A DNA stretch of 64,000 nt from Chryseolinea soli. GTDB lineage: Bacteria > Bacteroidota > Bacteroidia > Cytophagales > Cyclobacteriaceae. The stretch covers positions 4,402,001 to 4,466,000 of the forward strand of contig NZ_CP032382.1 of the NCBI RefSeq assembly GCF_003589925.1, written 5' to 3'. The notes under the pieces were generated by a model, which did no database searches, had not been told where the DNA came from, and was given only the letters and a program-made list of their open reading frames with translations. Each line of letters starts with the position of its first letter. The first letter of the stretch is position 1. The translations under genes and the position numbers were made by a program. Positions 24,839 to 35,200 of this stretch are shown here, piece after piece.

Positions 24839-25888
24839 TCAGCTTCTTTCATATACCCTCAAGGAATGTTGGTTTAAGGTCTTGAAATGGAAAGGAATGA
24901 ACAGTCTGTTGCGTGATAGTATTATATTCTCATTAAACATTTCGCCAGGAGGATCGGTAACAACAGGGAAGCTGTCAGCGATTCCAAGTGTTCTCTTGTT
25001 AACGGCAACGATGTGAGGTGCTGACCGTAAACAGAAATAAAGATGCTGTTCGTCCTGAACGAGATTGCTTTTGTAAAGGTCTTCCATCAAGTTCTGATAC
25101 TGTGTTGACTTGATTTTGTGATTGTTTTTAAGAATAAGATCATTTTGCATTATTACATTTCCCGAAGTTGCATTTATGCTATAGAGATGCGTAAGGTTTT
25201 CGAGGAGGAATAGATTTTCATCTGCTGCACAGCACATATATCTTGCTCCCGTTCCGTTTTCCCAAATCAACTTTCCGGTGGCAATATCAAAGGCAGCGGC
25301 ATGAGAAGTGAAAACGGTAACAAGAACATGCTTTACAACCGTCATGAAGATAGGAACGTCGACTTTGGCATCTGCCGAATACTTCAGATCGGTAGTATTT
25401 ATACCCCATTTCTTTTCTCCGTCTTCAATATTGTAGCACTCGATCGTCGTACGATTCGCCGCGATCAGGTAGGAATCATGACTAAACTTGAAAAGCACAC
25501 TATCCGGCAGAGGAGTTTTTATGACGTTGCCTTCCGGTGATATCAATTTCCAATCGACCGATCCTCCACTTTCCGATCGGATTAAGCATCCGTTGGGTGT
25601 CATCAGGGAATTTGATAAATATAAACCTCCCTGCAGTTCCTTTACAATTTCTCCCTTTTCCTTTGACACCATAAAAACTGCCCCTCCGTTCACTTCCTGA
25701 ACAAGGACGAACTTGGCGTCAAAACCCCTTGCCTGGTTCAATGAATTGAATTGCCTTTCCCAAATACAATTGAAATCATGATCCAGATACGTTAAACTTT
25801 TAAACTGCCAAACGAGCTGACCTTGAGGGAGATCGTCTACCCAGGCCACCCGATGACCGTTGTCAAGTTGTTTTATAAGCTTCCACAT
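24839..25888 (-). CDS. Hypothetical cytoplasmic PQQ-like propeller protein
   Basis: A 349-aa protein with no signal peptide or membrane segment. Repeated blades are recognisable: YNIEDGEKKWGINTTDLK, FDIATGKLIWENGTGA and YSINATSGNVIMQND, as in PQQ-like/WD-type propellers. No catalytic motif is visible. The gene is A+T-richer than its neighbours and stands alone, converging on the C25 peptidase across the dispersed repeat. A role as an isolated propeller of unknown function is the best call. Confidence 0.65.
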   Translation of the reverse strand: MWKLIKQLDNGHRVAWVDDLPQGQLVWQFKSLTYLDHDFNCIWERQFNSLNQARGFDAKFVLVQEVNGGAVFMVSKEKGEIVKELQGGLYLSNSLMTPNGCLIRSESGGSVDWKLISPEGNVIKTPLPDSVLFKFSHDSYLIAANRTTIECYNIEDGEKKWGINTTDLKYSADAKVDVPIFMTVVKHVLVTVFTSHAAAFDIATGKLIWENGTGARYMCCAADENLFLLENLTHLYSINATSGNVIMQNDLILKNNHKIKSTQYQNLMEDLYKSNLVQDEQHLYFCLRSAPHIVAVNKRTLGIADSFPVVTDPPGEMFNENIILSRNRLFIPFHFKTLNQHSLRVYERS

Positions 25889-25975
25889 ACTTTTAAATCT
25901 TGCTTAAATATACGTCTAGCCAGTCATTCTTCTGTTCAGGAAGACCTCGAATCGTTTCTTCAACGATGCGGCAGT

Positions 25976-26527
25976 TCAGATCTTCAACTCATCCGAAGTC
26001 AGACCTAATGGCTTCGCCATTAGATTGTAGTAATTCTCCGTGGCGTTTAGCCAGGTTATTTCTACCACTTCTTTTTCGGAGAAATATTTTCGCAAATTCT
26101 GGAAGGTTTGCTCGGTCGCGGTTTTTGTGAAGTTCACTTCTTCCAGGTAGGCTAATAGGGCTTTTTCTTTTTCAGAGAATTTGTCGCTGTTTCTGAAATT
26201 CATAAACTCCTTCCATTGTTGAAGCGCGACTTTATCTTTCTGCGCCATAAACTCGGCGCTGTTCGAGCAGAAGGGGCAATCGTTCAGGTGAGAGGTGTAA
26301 TATCGGATGAATATTTTTGTTTCCTTGGTAAGGCTTAGTTTGTTTTCGGATTTGTAGATCTTCATAGACGTCATCAACGCGGGAATGCTCCGCGAATAAA
26401 TGTAGCGCAGGGGGGCGATCACTTTCCCAAACTGTTTCCGACTCATATAATATGCTATTTTAAGCAGTAAAGATGTAGGCTTTTCAATCGGTGTAAGCCT
26501 TGTGGATGTCAGGGTTGTTGTTTCCAT
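25976..26527 (-). CDS. AhpD-like/carboxymuconolactone decarboxylase family protein
   Basis: A 183-aa helical protein read from the ATG at 26527 (METTTLTSTRLTPIEKP); a longer frame starts at 26551. It has the CxxC redox motif in LNDCPFCSNSAEFMA, preceded by the helix LTKETKIFIRYYTSHLN, which is the AhpD/CMD core. The histidine that usually follows CxxC in AhpD is absent, so peroxidase-type activity is uncertain. It lies 69 bp downstream of the Crp/Fnr gene on the same strand and may be co-transcribed, which would fit a redox or oxidative-stress role. Confidence 0.75.
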   Translation of the reverse strand: METTTLTSTRLTPIEKPTSLLLKIAYYMSRKQFGKVIAPLRYIYSRSIPALMTSMKIYKSENKLSLTKETKIFIRYYTSHLNDCPFCSNSAEFMAQKDKVALQQWKEFMNFRNSDKFSEKEKALLAYLEEVNFTKTATEQTFQNLRKYFSEKEVVEITWLNATENYYNLMAKPLGLTSDELKI

Positions 26528-26596
26528 ACTTTTTTGTTTTTGATGAATCAAAAGTATGGTGCCCTGTTTCGACGTCCTTTGACATTTATCAAAAAG

Positions 26597-27160
26597 TCAG
26601 ATCTGCGAGCGGATGCGGCTCAATGTTTCCTGGGTGATGCCGAGGTAGGAAGCGATCATGCCCAGGGGAACTCTTTGAATGAGGGATGGATTTTCTTTCA
26701 TTAACGTTTGGTAGCGTTGCAGGGCCGTGGCAAAATGAAGATCGTCGAACCGTTGCTGGAGTTGGATGAGGCCGGAGCTGACGAGGAGCCGGATCATGTG
26801 TTCGATGTCATGATGCTTGGCGCAAAGCTGTTCGGCTTCATAATATTGAAGCGACCATAGCACCGAGGGTTCCAGCAGCTCGATCTGCCGGCGGTCGGGT
26901 TTGCGCGAGATGTAGCTGACAATGGAGCAGGCGAATGTATTCTCAGGGCTGATCCAATCGGTGACGTCTTTGCCGTCGTTGTAGTAATAGGTCCGGGTGA
27001 GGCCGCTTTCAACGAAGTACAAATAGTTGCAAACGGAATTTTGATGCACCAGGATGTGGCCCTTTTTCAGGTCGTGTTTTTTGAGTATGCCGGAGAGTGC
27101 CGACCGGCTTTCGACCGAAAGGGTGCTGAGTTGGGAGACGACTTCAAAGAATTTTTCCAT
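26597..27160 (-). CDS. Crp/Fnr family transcriptional regulator
   Basis: A 187-aa protein from the ATG at 27160 (MEKFFEVVSQLSTLSVESRS); the frame continues upstream but without family features. It has a cyclic-nucleotide-binding-type beta barrel (LKKGHILVHQNSVCNYLYFV, TDWISPENTFACS) and a C-terminal helix-turn-helix (RVPLGMIASYLGITQETLSR). No FNR-type cysteine cluster is seen, so an organic or nucleotide ligand is likelier than an Fe-S cluster. It is divergent from DoxX, and a palindrome lies between them. Autoregulation and control of DoxX are likely (inference). Confidence 0.85.
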   Translation of the reverse strand: MEKFFEVVSQLSTLSVESRSALSGILKKHDLKKGHILVHQNSVCNYLYFVESGLTRTYYYNDGKDVTDWISPENTFACSIVSYISRKPDRRQIELLEPSVLWSLQYYEAEQLCAKHHDIEHMIRLLVSSGLIQLQQRFDDLHFATALQRYQTLMKENPSLIQRVPLGMIASYLGITQETLSRIRSQI

Positions 27161-27249
27161 GATGTCAGGGTTTTGTTCACGGCTGCTCGCCAGACCGGAT
27201 GTCCCGCCGAAGCGATGGCACGTCGGTGGTTGCCGGCGATAGAATTTTA

Positions 27250-27268
27250 AAGATAAATAACTTATCTT
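27250..27268. promoter_or_regulatory. Candidate Crp/Fnr operator
   Basis: AAGATAA-ATAAC-TTATCTT is a perfect inverted repeat with 7-bp arms and a 5-bp spacer. It lies between the divergent Crp/Fnr gene (start 27160) and DoxX (start 27299). Arm length and spacing suit a dimeric Crp-family protein. Confidence 0.5.
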
Positions 27269-27298
27269 AATGTGTCGAATTACCCCCGTAGCCCCTAT

Positions 27299-27718
27299 AT
27301 GTTTACAAAGATTCTTACCAGTGATCCAGTTTCCCCACAAAAAGGTCTCGCCGTTATCCGCATCATCACCGGCCTCCTGATGGCGTATCACGGCCTGGAG
27401 GTCTTCAACCCGGAACTCATGGCGGGCTACACGACCTGGGACGTGATCAAAAAACTCCCGGCACCTACGTTCATGGTGTACCTGGGCAAGGGACTAGAAC
27501 TGGCGACAGGCATCTGCTTTTGTCTGGGAATTTTTATGCGCGTGGCCACTTTGTTCCTGATGACGGACATGTTGTTCATTTGTTTTTTTGTGGGCAACGG
27601 AAAATTCTATTACGAAGATCAGCACCCCTTCCTCTTTGCCCTCATCGCGTTGCTGTTCTTTTTCACAGGCCCGGGCAGCTGGAGTCTGCAGTCATGGCTT
27701 TCACGCAAAGACGCCTGA
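27299..27718 (+). CDS. DoxX family membrane protein
   Basis: A 139-aa integral membrane protein with four helices. The DoxX signature is visible in GLAVIRIITGLLMAYHGLEV, LGKGLELATGICFCLGIFMR and FLFALIALLFFFTGPGSWSL. The ATG at 27299 (MFTKILTSDPVSPQKG) is preferred to the one at 27272, which lies almost on the palindromic operator. DoxX proteins are linked to thiol/oxidative-stress systems, fitting the nearby AhpD-like gene. It is followed after 15 bp by a serine hydrolase, a probable operon. Confidence 0.85.
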   Translation: MFTKILTSDPVSPQKGLAVIRIITGLLMAYHGLEVFNPELMAGYTTWDVIKKLPAPTFMVYLGKGLELATGICFCLGIFMRVATLFLMTDMLFICFFVGNGKFYYEDQHPFLFALIALLFFFTGPGSWSLQSWLSRKDA

Positions 27719-27733
27719 CGCGGTCCTATATAC

Positions 27734-29134
27734 ATGAGGGCATACCTTTTCCTTTTTCTTCTCTTGGCCGGTTGTGCAAATACCCATCCCAAACCAGGCG
27801 GCAGCTACCTGGGGTTGCTGGCGATGACCGGCATCACCTATCATCTCTTTCTCGACAACCAGGGGCCTGCTCCTGTATTGTACGGTGTGACATTCAAGGC
27901 CGATCCTCTTCCGCTGGATACGATCTACTTTAAGGGTGACTCGCTTCATTTCCGGATGAAAGAATATTATTCTGAATACAAAGGTCGCTTCGATGCTGGG
28001 GCAAATCGCATCGAAGGAATTTGGATCGGTGAGGATTCCCTGGCCCACCCGTTGGTCTTCCAAGCGGTGATGCCCGATACGGTTTCCGGTTTGCATCCCC
28101 GGTCATCGCCGGGCTATACTTATCAAAAACCGGCGCTGATGGGAGATGGCATAAAGACTGACACCCGCGAAGCTCAAAAGTTGTCGCCCGCCGTGATGGA
28201 TAGCGTGATCAAACACCTGGTGAATGGGAAGTATAAGGATGTGCATAGCCTGTTGGTGGCGAGGAATAATGAATTGGTTGTCGAAGAATATTTCTATCGA
28301 TTTAATCGCGACAAAGTCTATAACATCCAGTCGGCAACAAAAAATGTGGTGTCCGCGCTCACGGGCATAGCATTGGAAAAGAAGGAGCTCAAGAGCACGC
28401 AGCAAACTTTGTGCACGTCGTTGCCCGGCTATGAAAAATGGGCGTGCGATGAAAAACATAAAAACATTACGCTCCACCAATTGCTCACCATGAGCACCGG
28501 CATCGCCTGGGACGAACAGACCTATGACTATGGCGACGAACGCAACACCCTCGTAAAGGCGGCGAGCGACAGCGACCAATTTGTGCACTTGTTTTTGCTT
28601 CCCCGCGAGATTAAGGCGACACCGGTCTTTGCCTATAACTCCCTTAACCATATCCTGATGAATGCCGTGCTCCGTCATGCTACGCACATGGAAAACAAAG
28701 ACGAACTCACGACACGCCTTTTACAGCCGCTGGGTATTGAAAAATGCTACATCGACGAACCGACGCCGATGGGTGCGATCGGAGATATCGGCCTGCGACC
28801 GAGGGATATGCTCAAGTTTGGGTTGCTCTATGCCAACCAGGGACAATGGAACGGCCAACAGGTGGTGCCGGCCCATTGGGTGGCGGAATCCATACGACCA
28901 AAAATTCAACCTCGGCCGGGGCTCGGCTATGGGTATTTCTGGTGGACGAAGGATTTTGAGTTCAAAGGAAAAACGGTTTCCTCATTTTTTGCCTGGGGCT
29001 ATGGCGGGCAGTATATTTTTGTAGTGCCGGCGTTGCAATTGGTGGTGGTCATGTCGGGAAGCCATTGGGGAACGGATCCTGTGGATCAGGGCATTCCGAT
29101 CATGGAGGAAATATTGAAGGCCGTGGAAGAATAA
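27734..29134 (+). CDS. Serine hydrolase lipoprotein, beta-lactamase class C family
   Basis: A 466-aa lipoprotein (MRAYLFLFLLLAG, Cys14). After a ~130-residue N-terminal beta domain comes the PBP-like hydrolase fold with S200-A-T-K203 (NIQSATKNVVSALTG), Y-N-S in FAYNSLNHILMNAVL, and FFAWGYGGQYIFVVP at the third motif. HQLLTMSTGIAWDE and LRPRDMLKFGLLYANQGQWN are typical of class C-like esterases. It is probably an envelope esterase or transpeptidase-like enzyme. Co-directional with DoxX at 15 bp, so likely in the same Crp/Fnr-controlled unit. Confidence 0.85.
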   Translation: MRAYLFLFLLLAGCANTHPKPGGSYLGLLAMTGITYHLFLDNQGPAPVLYGVTFKADPLPLDTIYFKGDSLHFRMKEYYSEYKGRFDAGANRIEGIWIGEDSLAHPLVFQAVMPDTVSGLHPRSSPGYTYQKPALMGDGIKTDTREAQKLSPAVMDSVIKHLVNGKYKDVHSLLVARNNELVVEEYFYRFNRDKVYNIQSATKNVVSALTGIALEKKELKSTQQTLCTSLPGYEKWACDEKHKNITLHQLLTMSTGIAWDEQTYDYGDERNTLVKAASDSDQFVHLFLLPREIKATPVFAYNSLNHILMNAVLRHATHMENKDELTTRLLQPLGIEKCYIDEPTPMGAIGDIGLRPRDMLKFGLLYANQGQWNGQQVVPAHWVAESIRPKIQPRPGLGYGYFWWTKDFEFKGKTVSSFFAWGYGGQYIFVVPALQLVVVMSGSHWGTDPVDQGIPIMEEILKAVEE

Positions 29135-29174
29135 AAAAAAGAAGATAAGCCCGCCAAAAGCAGCAGGCCTATCT
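29132..29174 (-). terminator. Terminator of the metallophosphoesterase transcript (minus strand)
   Basis: Read on the minus strand, AGATAGGCCTGC pairs with GCGGGCTTATCT as a 12-bp stem with two G-U wobbles and an 8-nt loop, then TCTTTTTTTT. Read on the plus strand, the two wobbles become A-C mismatches, so the structure favours the minus strand, where the SusC/SusD/phosphoesterase operon ends. Confidence 0.8.
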
Positions 29175-29183
29175 GTCTTCATT

Positions 29184-30623
29184 CTAAACCAACCGTATGG
29201 TTTCCTGATACACCTTCCCAAAACGGTCGGTGGCTTTTACCTGGATCTCCTTCGCGTGGGCGGAAGGGACCGCGGCAAAAAAATGATCACTCATCACGTG
29301 CATGTTCTTCGGATAGGATTCTACCACCACGGGATCCTGGCAGCGAATCTGTTCCATAGCACCTTTGGGCATGCCGTCTTCCGCCCATTCCACCTTCCAT
29401 TGACCATCCCAGTTCCAGATGTTGGCCACCACGGCTTCGGGTTTGGTGGTAGAGCGTCCGGGTTTGTATAGGGTCATCTGGTGCTCGGCGGATTTACCGG
29501 TGGATTTATAATACCAGGTAACATCGTTTCCGTTGATCTCATACACCGCATAGCCATTGGGTGTTCCATCGGCCGCAACGGCTTGTTCACGCCACCAGGC
29601 GCCGCACACGGTTCCGTGATTGTGTTCCATGATGTTGTCTTTCTCCCATTTCTCGTTCCAATGCGTGTGGCCCGACATGATGTGCACCTTGAACGGTTTC
29701 AGGAGGCTGTACAGGTGTTCACGGTTGCTCACCGTTCCGCCCGGATTTTCAGGTTTCTGTTCACGGTCGGCTGCGTTGGTGTTGGTCGGTATGTGCAGGC
29801 TCACGATCACCGTGCTTCCGGCAGCCACGTGCTTCAGATCTTGCTCGAGCCACTGGAGCTGGTTCTCGGTGATGTAGCCGATGTAGTTGTGGCCTTTGCC
29901 GAGGAAGAAGACATCGTCCAATACGACATAATGGATTTTGCCGCGGTTGAAAGAATAGTAGGAGGGGCCAAACAAGGACTTGTATTTGCTTTGCGACTGA
30001 TCGTCCGTCCGCGCCGTATAGTCCATGTCGTGGTTGCCGATGGCCTGGAAGAACGGGATGCCGGTCACTTCCACGGCGCGCGCATAGTCGTCGAACAGAT
30101 CGAAGCGATCGTGCACGAGGTCGCCAACGGTGATGCCGTGCGTGGGGATGTTGCCCAGGCTTTGGATGAGCGCGGCCGTGTCGGGAGCGGAGACCTTGAC
30201 GAGCGTTTCGGCATCCTGATCTTTCACCATCTGCGTGTCGGCCCAAATGATCAGGGCGTGCCTGGTGTCGTCCAGCGGATTTTTTTGCAAGTTGAAATCT
30301 GCCGTCTGTGCTTGTCCTTTTTTCAGGGGTTGATAAAAGCGGGCGAGGCCTTTTTCACTTGGGATGGCATGCCCTGCAGGGATGGAAATAAAAACAAACT
30401 CCGCGTCGGAGTGCAAGGGAAGACTGTAGTTCCCTTTTTTATCGGTAACAGCGACGGTGTAGCCGTCACTCACAACGACACCGGCCACGCCGCTTCCCGA
30501 CGATTGCACTTTTCCTTTCACCTGGCCCACACCGTCTGCCGGAGTGGCCGCCAGTGCCGGCGAGATCAGCGTGGTGGCTGCTCCCAGTCCTGCGAGGTTT
30601 CTTAAAAATATTCTTCTCTTCAT
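29184..30623 (-). CDS. Exported calcineurin-like metallophosphoesterase
   Basis: A 479-aa protein with a twin-arginine-like leader (MKRRIFLRNLAGLGAATTLI), a small N-terminal beta domain (residues ~35-112), and a catalytic domain with the metallophosphoesterase motifs: ADTQ (128-131, the DxQ form), VGDLVHD (GD at 167-168), AIGNHDMDY (GNHD at 196-199), HIPTN and SGHTHW. The C-terminal ~110 residues form a beta domain found in this subfamily. It follows SusD by 32 bp and is probably the last gene of the sigma-controlled operon, so its phosphate ester substrate may be what SusC/SusD import or bind. Exact substrate unknown. Confidence 0.85.
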   Translation of the reverse strand: MKRRIFLRNLAGLGAATTLISPALAATPADGVGQVKGKVQSSGSGVAGVVVSDGYTVAVTDKKGNYSLPLHSDAEFVFISIPAGHAIPSEKGLARFYQPLKKGQAQTADFNLQKNPLDDTRHALIIWADTQMVKDQDAETLVKVSAPDTAALIQSLGNIPTHGITVGDLVHDRFDLFDDYARAVEVTGIPFFQAIGNHDMDYTARTDDQSQSKYKSLFGPSYYSFNRGKIHYVVLDDVFFLGKGHNYIGYITENQLQWLEQDLKHVAAGSTVIVSLHIPTNTNAADREQKPENPGGTVSNREHLYSLLKPFKVHIMSGHTHWNEKWEKDNIMEHNHGTVCGAWWREQAVAADGTPNGYAVYEINGNDVTWYYKSTGKSAEHQMTLYKPGRSTTKPEAVVANIWNWDGQWKVEWAEDGMPKGAMEQIRCQDPVVVESYPKNMHVMSDHFFAAVPSAHAKEIQVKATDRFGKVYQETIRLV

Positions 30624-30655
30624 GATGATCGTTGAATTTTAATTTTTCAGAAAGT

Positions 30656-32206
30656 TTACTGAGGATACCCGTCATTTTGCGAGAGGTCGCGATTCAGATC
30701 CCGCTCGGCTTGCGGAATGGGGAACACCAACCGGTTTTCATTCACCTGGTAAGTATCGGGTCCCAGATAACTATAGATCTGTTTGAGCTTGATGCCATGG
30801 GCGTTCATCACATCGATGGCGCTTCCGGTTCTCACCAGGTCATGCCACCGGTGATTCTCAAAGGCGAGTTCCACCCGGCGTTCATGTGCAAGAATTTCCC
30901 GCAGCGCAGTTTGATCGGTGGTGACGATGGGAGAGACACCGGCACCAAAGGCACGGTCGCGCACGGCATTCGCATACTCCAATGCTTCGGTGGATTTTCC
31001 TTGTTCGTTCAGCGCTTCCGCCAGCAGCAACAATGCATCGGCATAGCGATAGATCGGCCAATTGTCGTCGGTGTTGTTGGCAATGGTGTGGGGGTTAAGG
31101 TATTTCTTGATGTAGGGCACGCCGACCTTTCCGGCTGCGGGGGTGTAGTTCAGCACGCTTTTGTTGGCCGAAATCGTGAAGATGTTGCTGGCGTCATACG
31201 TTCCCTCGGCGATGCCGATGGAAGCGTCCTTGCGCTTGTCGCCGGCTTCGTAGGCGTCGATCATGTCTTGTGTGGGCGTGTTCCATCCCCCGGTCGTGGT
31301 GTTGTTCGTGGCCACACCGGTGACGAGCATGGTGCTCTTGGTGCGCGGCAGGAAGAGGTAAATGAAATTGCTTTGCTGACCTCCTTGCGCGCCCTGCATG
31401 TACTGCACTTCAAAGAGGGACTCTTTGCTATTCTTGTTGGCTGTCGAAAAGACGGCGGCATAGTCGGGCAGCAGTTGGTAGCCCATAGCCGGCAATGTTT
31501 TGAGCAGTGTTTCCGCTTCCGGATATTTTTTCTGTGTCATGTACACGTCGGCTAACAGCATCGTGGCCGAACCCTTGGTGGCTTTCCCGGTTTGTGGAAA
31601 TGCGGCGGGCGGATCAAGTCCGGCAATGGCAGCTTGGGCATCGGCGATGATCTGGTTGTATACTTCATCGACTGAAGCACGGGGTAAGAAGGCTTCAGAC
31701 GCGTTGGTCACTTCGTCGAGATACAACGGTACGGCTCCGAAGTAGCGCACCAGCTTGAAGTAATTGAAGGCGCGCAGGAATTTCGCTTCGCCCGCAATGT
31801 TATTTTTTACATTGTCGGCGAGGTCTGCCGTGGCGATCCGGTTGATCACAATGTTTGCCCTGGAGATACCCGTGTAGCAATGAAAATAGACAGCGTTCGA
31901 ATAAGCATCGGTGGGATCATCCACAAAGTCGGCGATGGTCTCGCGTTGTTTGTTGGCGGTGCCGCGATCGATGGCGTAATATTCATAATGCGTGTTATCC
32001 GACCGCATCTCGGCGGTGAAGTAGTCGTTGACCATAAGGTTTCGCAGCGGCGGATAAGCCGCCGTGACGGCTTGCCTGAATTGCGTCTCCGTTTTGAAAA
32101 ACGTTTCGCTCGATTGCTGGTCCTGCGGCGTCAATTCGATAAACGAATCGCTGCAGGACGAGGCCGTCCACACGAGCAGGAAGAGAAGTAGCGTTCTATA
32201 GTTCAT
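30656..32206 (-). CDS. SusD/RagB family nutrient-binding lipoprotein
   Basis: A 516-aa lipoprotein starting MNYRTLLLFLLVWTASSC (Cys18); the longer frame lacks a leader. SusD hallmarks are the N-terminal DSFIELTPQDQQSSETFFKT, helical tetratricopeptide-like segments (AGEAKFLRAFNYFKLVRYFG), RYADALLLLAEALNEQGKST, and near the end RRVELAFENHRWHDLVRTG with LVFPIPQAERDLN. It caps the TonB-dependent channel encoded 43 bp upstream and delivers substrate at the cell surface. It belongs to the sigma/FecR-controlled operon at 29.2-37.4 kb. Confidence 0.95.
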   Translation of the reverse strand: MNYRTLLLFLLVWTASSCSDSFIELTPQDQQSSETFFKTETQFRQAVTAAYPPLRNLMVNDYFTAEMRSDNTHYEYYAIDRGTANKQRETIADFVDDPTDAYSNAVYFHCYTGISRANIVINRIATADLADNVKNNIAGEAKFLRAFNYFKLVRYFGAVPLYLDEVTNASEAFLPRASVDEVYNQIIADAQAAIAGLDPPAAFPQTGKATKGSATMLLADVYMTQKKYPEAETLLKTLPAMGYQLLPDYAAVFSTANKNSKESLFEVQYMQGAQGGQQSNFIYLFLPRTKSTMLVTGVATNNTTTGGWNTPTQDMIDAYEAGDKRKDASIGIAEGTYDASNIFTISANKSVLNYTPAAGKVGVPYIKKYLNPHTIANNTDDNWPIYRYADALLLLAEALNEQGKSTEALEYANAVRDRAFGAGVSPIVTTDQTALREILAHERRVELAFENHRWHDLVRTGSAIDVMNAHGIKLKQIYSYLGPDTYQVNENRLVFPIPQAERDLNRDLSQNDGYPQ

Positions 32207-32249
32207 GATGTTTTGCATTTGCTTTTCAGTATGAGGAATCTGAGAATTC

Positions 32250-35200
32250 TTATTTGAAGGTGGTGTTGATGCCAATGGAAAATGTTCGGGGAACAGGATA
32301 CGCGTTCTCATCCACGCCCACACCTTGTGTGGGGTCCATGCCACTCACGTTCACTTCTGGATTCATGCCCGAATAACCGGTAAGGATAAAGGCCTGCTGC
32401 ACGGACGCGTAGACGCGAAGGTTCTTCAGCGACAAGTTGTTTTTCATCGGCACATTGTAACCCAGGGAAATATTTTTCACCGTCAGGTAGGTGCCGCTTT
32501 CGATCCACTGGGTGTTCACCTGGCGGCCCAACGCTGTAGTGCCGGTCTTGGTACGCGGATAGACGCCCGACCCCGGTTCTTCTTCCGACCGCCAGCGATC
32601 CTTCACATCGGCCAGCAACATGCGTGCGCCGTCGAGGTTGGCCAGGTAAGCCCACTTGGAGGGATTCATGATCTTGCCACCCACGGCGCCCGCCATGGAG
32701 ATGCTGAGGTCGAAAGCCCCGTATTCAAATTGGTTGGTAAAACCAAAAATGAATTTTGGTGTCGGGTTGCCAATGAACGTCCGGTCATCGTTGGTAATAA
32801 AACCATCGCCGTTCACGTCGCGCATCTTGATGGTCCCTACATCGGACGTCAGACCCGAGATCTGAAGTTTGGGCGAGTTGGCAAGATCCGCTTGGTCTTT
32901 ATATAGGCCGTCGAAGATAAATCCATAGAACTCACCCAGCGAGTGCCCTACCTGCTGACGGTAGTAGTCCGAAGAGGTGGTGTTGTTCCGGCGGATGAAA
33001 CCGGGATTCACCAGGTAGTCGATCCGGTTGCGATCTACGGACACGTTGAGGTTGGAGGTCCATTTCAATTTGCCCGTGGTGTTGATGGTGTTCAGGGTGA
33101 ACTCGTGCCCCCAGAACTTGAATACGCCGACGTTGTATTTTATGGTAGCAAACCCGGAAGCCCGGGGAATGGGCATGTCCTGGATGAGGCCGTCGGATAA
33201 TTTGTGATAGTAGTCGTAGGTGAACGACACGCGGCCGTTGAGTATCGTCATGTCGAGACCGATATCGAATTGTTTGTTGCGTTCCCAAGCCAATTCCGAG
33301 TTGCCCAGGCTGTTCACGGTAATGCCTGAGGTGAGCGTTTTGTTGAACACGTAGTTGTCGTTCACCATGCCGGGGATGAAAGGATAGTTGCCCGCATTGT
33401 TGTTGGCAAAACTGTTGTTTCCGGTGATGCCATAGCTGGCCCGGATCTTCAACAGGTCGAAGGTCTTCAGGGATTGCATAAAATTCTCGTCGCTCAGGAT
33501 CCAACCCGCCGACACGGAAGGGAAGTAGCCGTACTTCCGGTCGGGCCCAAAGCGGGAGGAACCGTCGCGACGCATGGAGCCCGACAAGAGATATTTTCCT
33601 TTGTAGTTATAATTCAAACGGGCAATTTCCGAGAGCAACGAGAATTGTGTTGTGTTGCTGGAACCACTGCTAATGGCCGTTGCGGCACTCACCCAAGGCA
33701 CATCGTCGCTGGCGAAATTGGTACCCGTGAGGGTGTTGGTTTCCTGACTAAACTTTTGGGCCGAGTAGCCCACCAGCGCTTCAATGTTGTGGTGTTCAAA
33801 AAACGTCTTGGTGTATTGCAGGTTGGTCTCGGCAGTCCACGAAAAGTTGTCGGTCGAACTGCTGGTGCCGGTAGCGATGCCGGTGGTCACGATGGTGGAC
33901 GGGACGAATAAATTGCGCGTCTCTCCGCCTTTGTCGACGGCCAGGTTGGTCTTGAAGGTGAGGCCGTCCAGGAATTCGTAGTTCAAATATACATTTCCCA
34001 GGATGCGGGTGGTCTTGTAGTCGTCTTTCGTCCGGGTGAATTGCGCATAGGGATTCAGGTTGTTCACCATGCCCGGGGAGTTCACATACAGGGGCATCGT
34101 GCCGTCGGGGTTCACCGGCGCGATGAGCGGGCTGGCTTCCACGATTTTTTCGATTAGTCCGTTCAGACCGTCGGTGGTGAGGCGGTTGTTGTGATCCATG
34201 CGATAGCTGGGCGCCAGGTTGAAGCCGATGCGCACCTTGTCGTTGTTCAGCCGCAAGTCTTGGTTGAGGCGCAACGAAAACAGCTGCGTGCCGGTGTTGA
34301 TGACCACACCTTGCTGGTTTAGGTAGGACCCCATGACGGTAGACGATGATTTCTCGTGCGCCGACGAAACGATCAGGTCGTACTTCTGGATAGGCGCCAC
34401 GCGCGTGAGCGCTTTGAACCAATCGGTGCCACGGCCGTAGCGCTCGGGACGGAGGTAGGTCGTATCGATCGGGGCGCTGTAGCCTTCGTACTTCACCCGA
34501 TCGTTGTAATATTCATTTTGAAAATCGACGAATTCGCGGGCCGTCATCATCTTGGGCACTTTGTTTTGGGGGATCTGTTGCACGCCGTAAAATGCGTTGA
34601 ATTCAATTTTCGGATCACCCACTTTGGCGTGCCGCGTGGTAATGAGAATAACGCCATTGGCTGCGCGCGAGCCATAGAGGGAAGTCGACGACGCATCTTT
34701 CAACACGGTGAACGTTTCGATCTCGGAAGGGTTGATGTTGTTGATGCTCCCCGTGATGGGAATGCCATCGATCACAACCAGCGGTTGATTTTCAGCAAAC
34801 AACGATGCCGCTCCCCGGATGCGAAAGCCAATGCCACGGCCGGGCTGGCCGCTGTATTGCGCGATCTGAACACCCGCGAACTTTCCCTGCAACTGTTGGG
34901 CAAACTGTCCGACAGGTTGGTCCTGCACTTCAGAAGCCTCGAGCTGTGCAATGGCGCCCGTGACTTCACGTTGTTTCTGCGTGCCATACGTCACGACCAC
35001 TTCGTCGAGCATAGTGTTGGTGCCCAGCTGAACATTCAGGGTATAGTCCTGGCCTTCCACGATGGTAACATTTTTGAATTCGGATGTCGTGAAGCCCACG
35101 AAGCTCACCATGATGCCGTAGACACCCTCTTCCAGCGTCAGCGAAAAGTTTCCGCTTTCATCGGCGGTAGTGCCCGTTGTGGTTCCGGCCACCAGGATAG

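Noticed and set aside
29481..30605. 374-codon open frame on the plus strand opposite the metallophosphoesterase
   Set aside because: The minus strand has an unmistakable phosphoesterase with all motifs; the plus frame has no family features and is a by-product of G+C-rich coding sequence.
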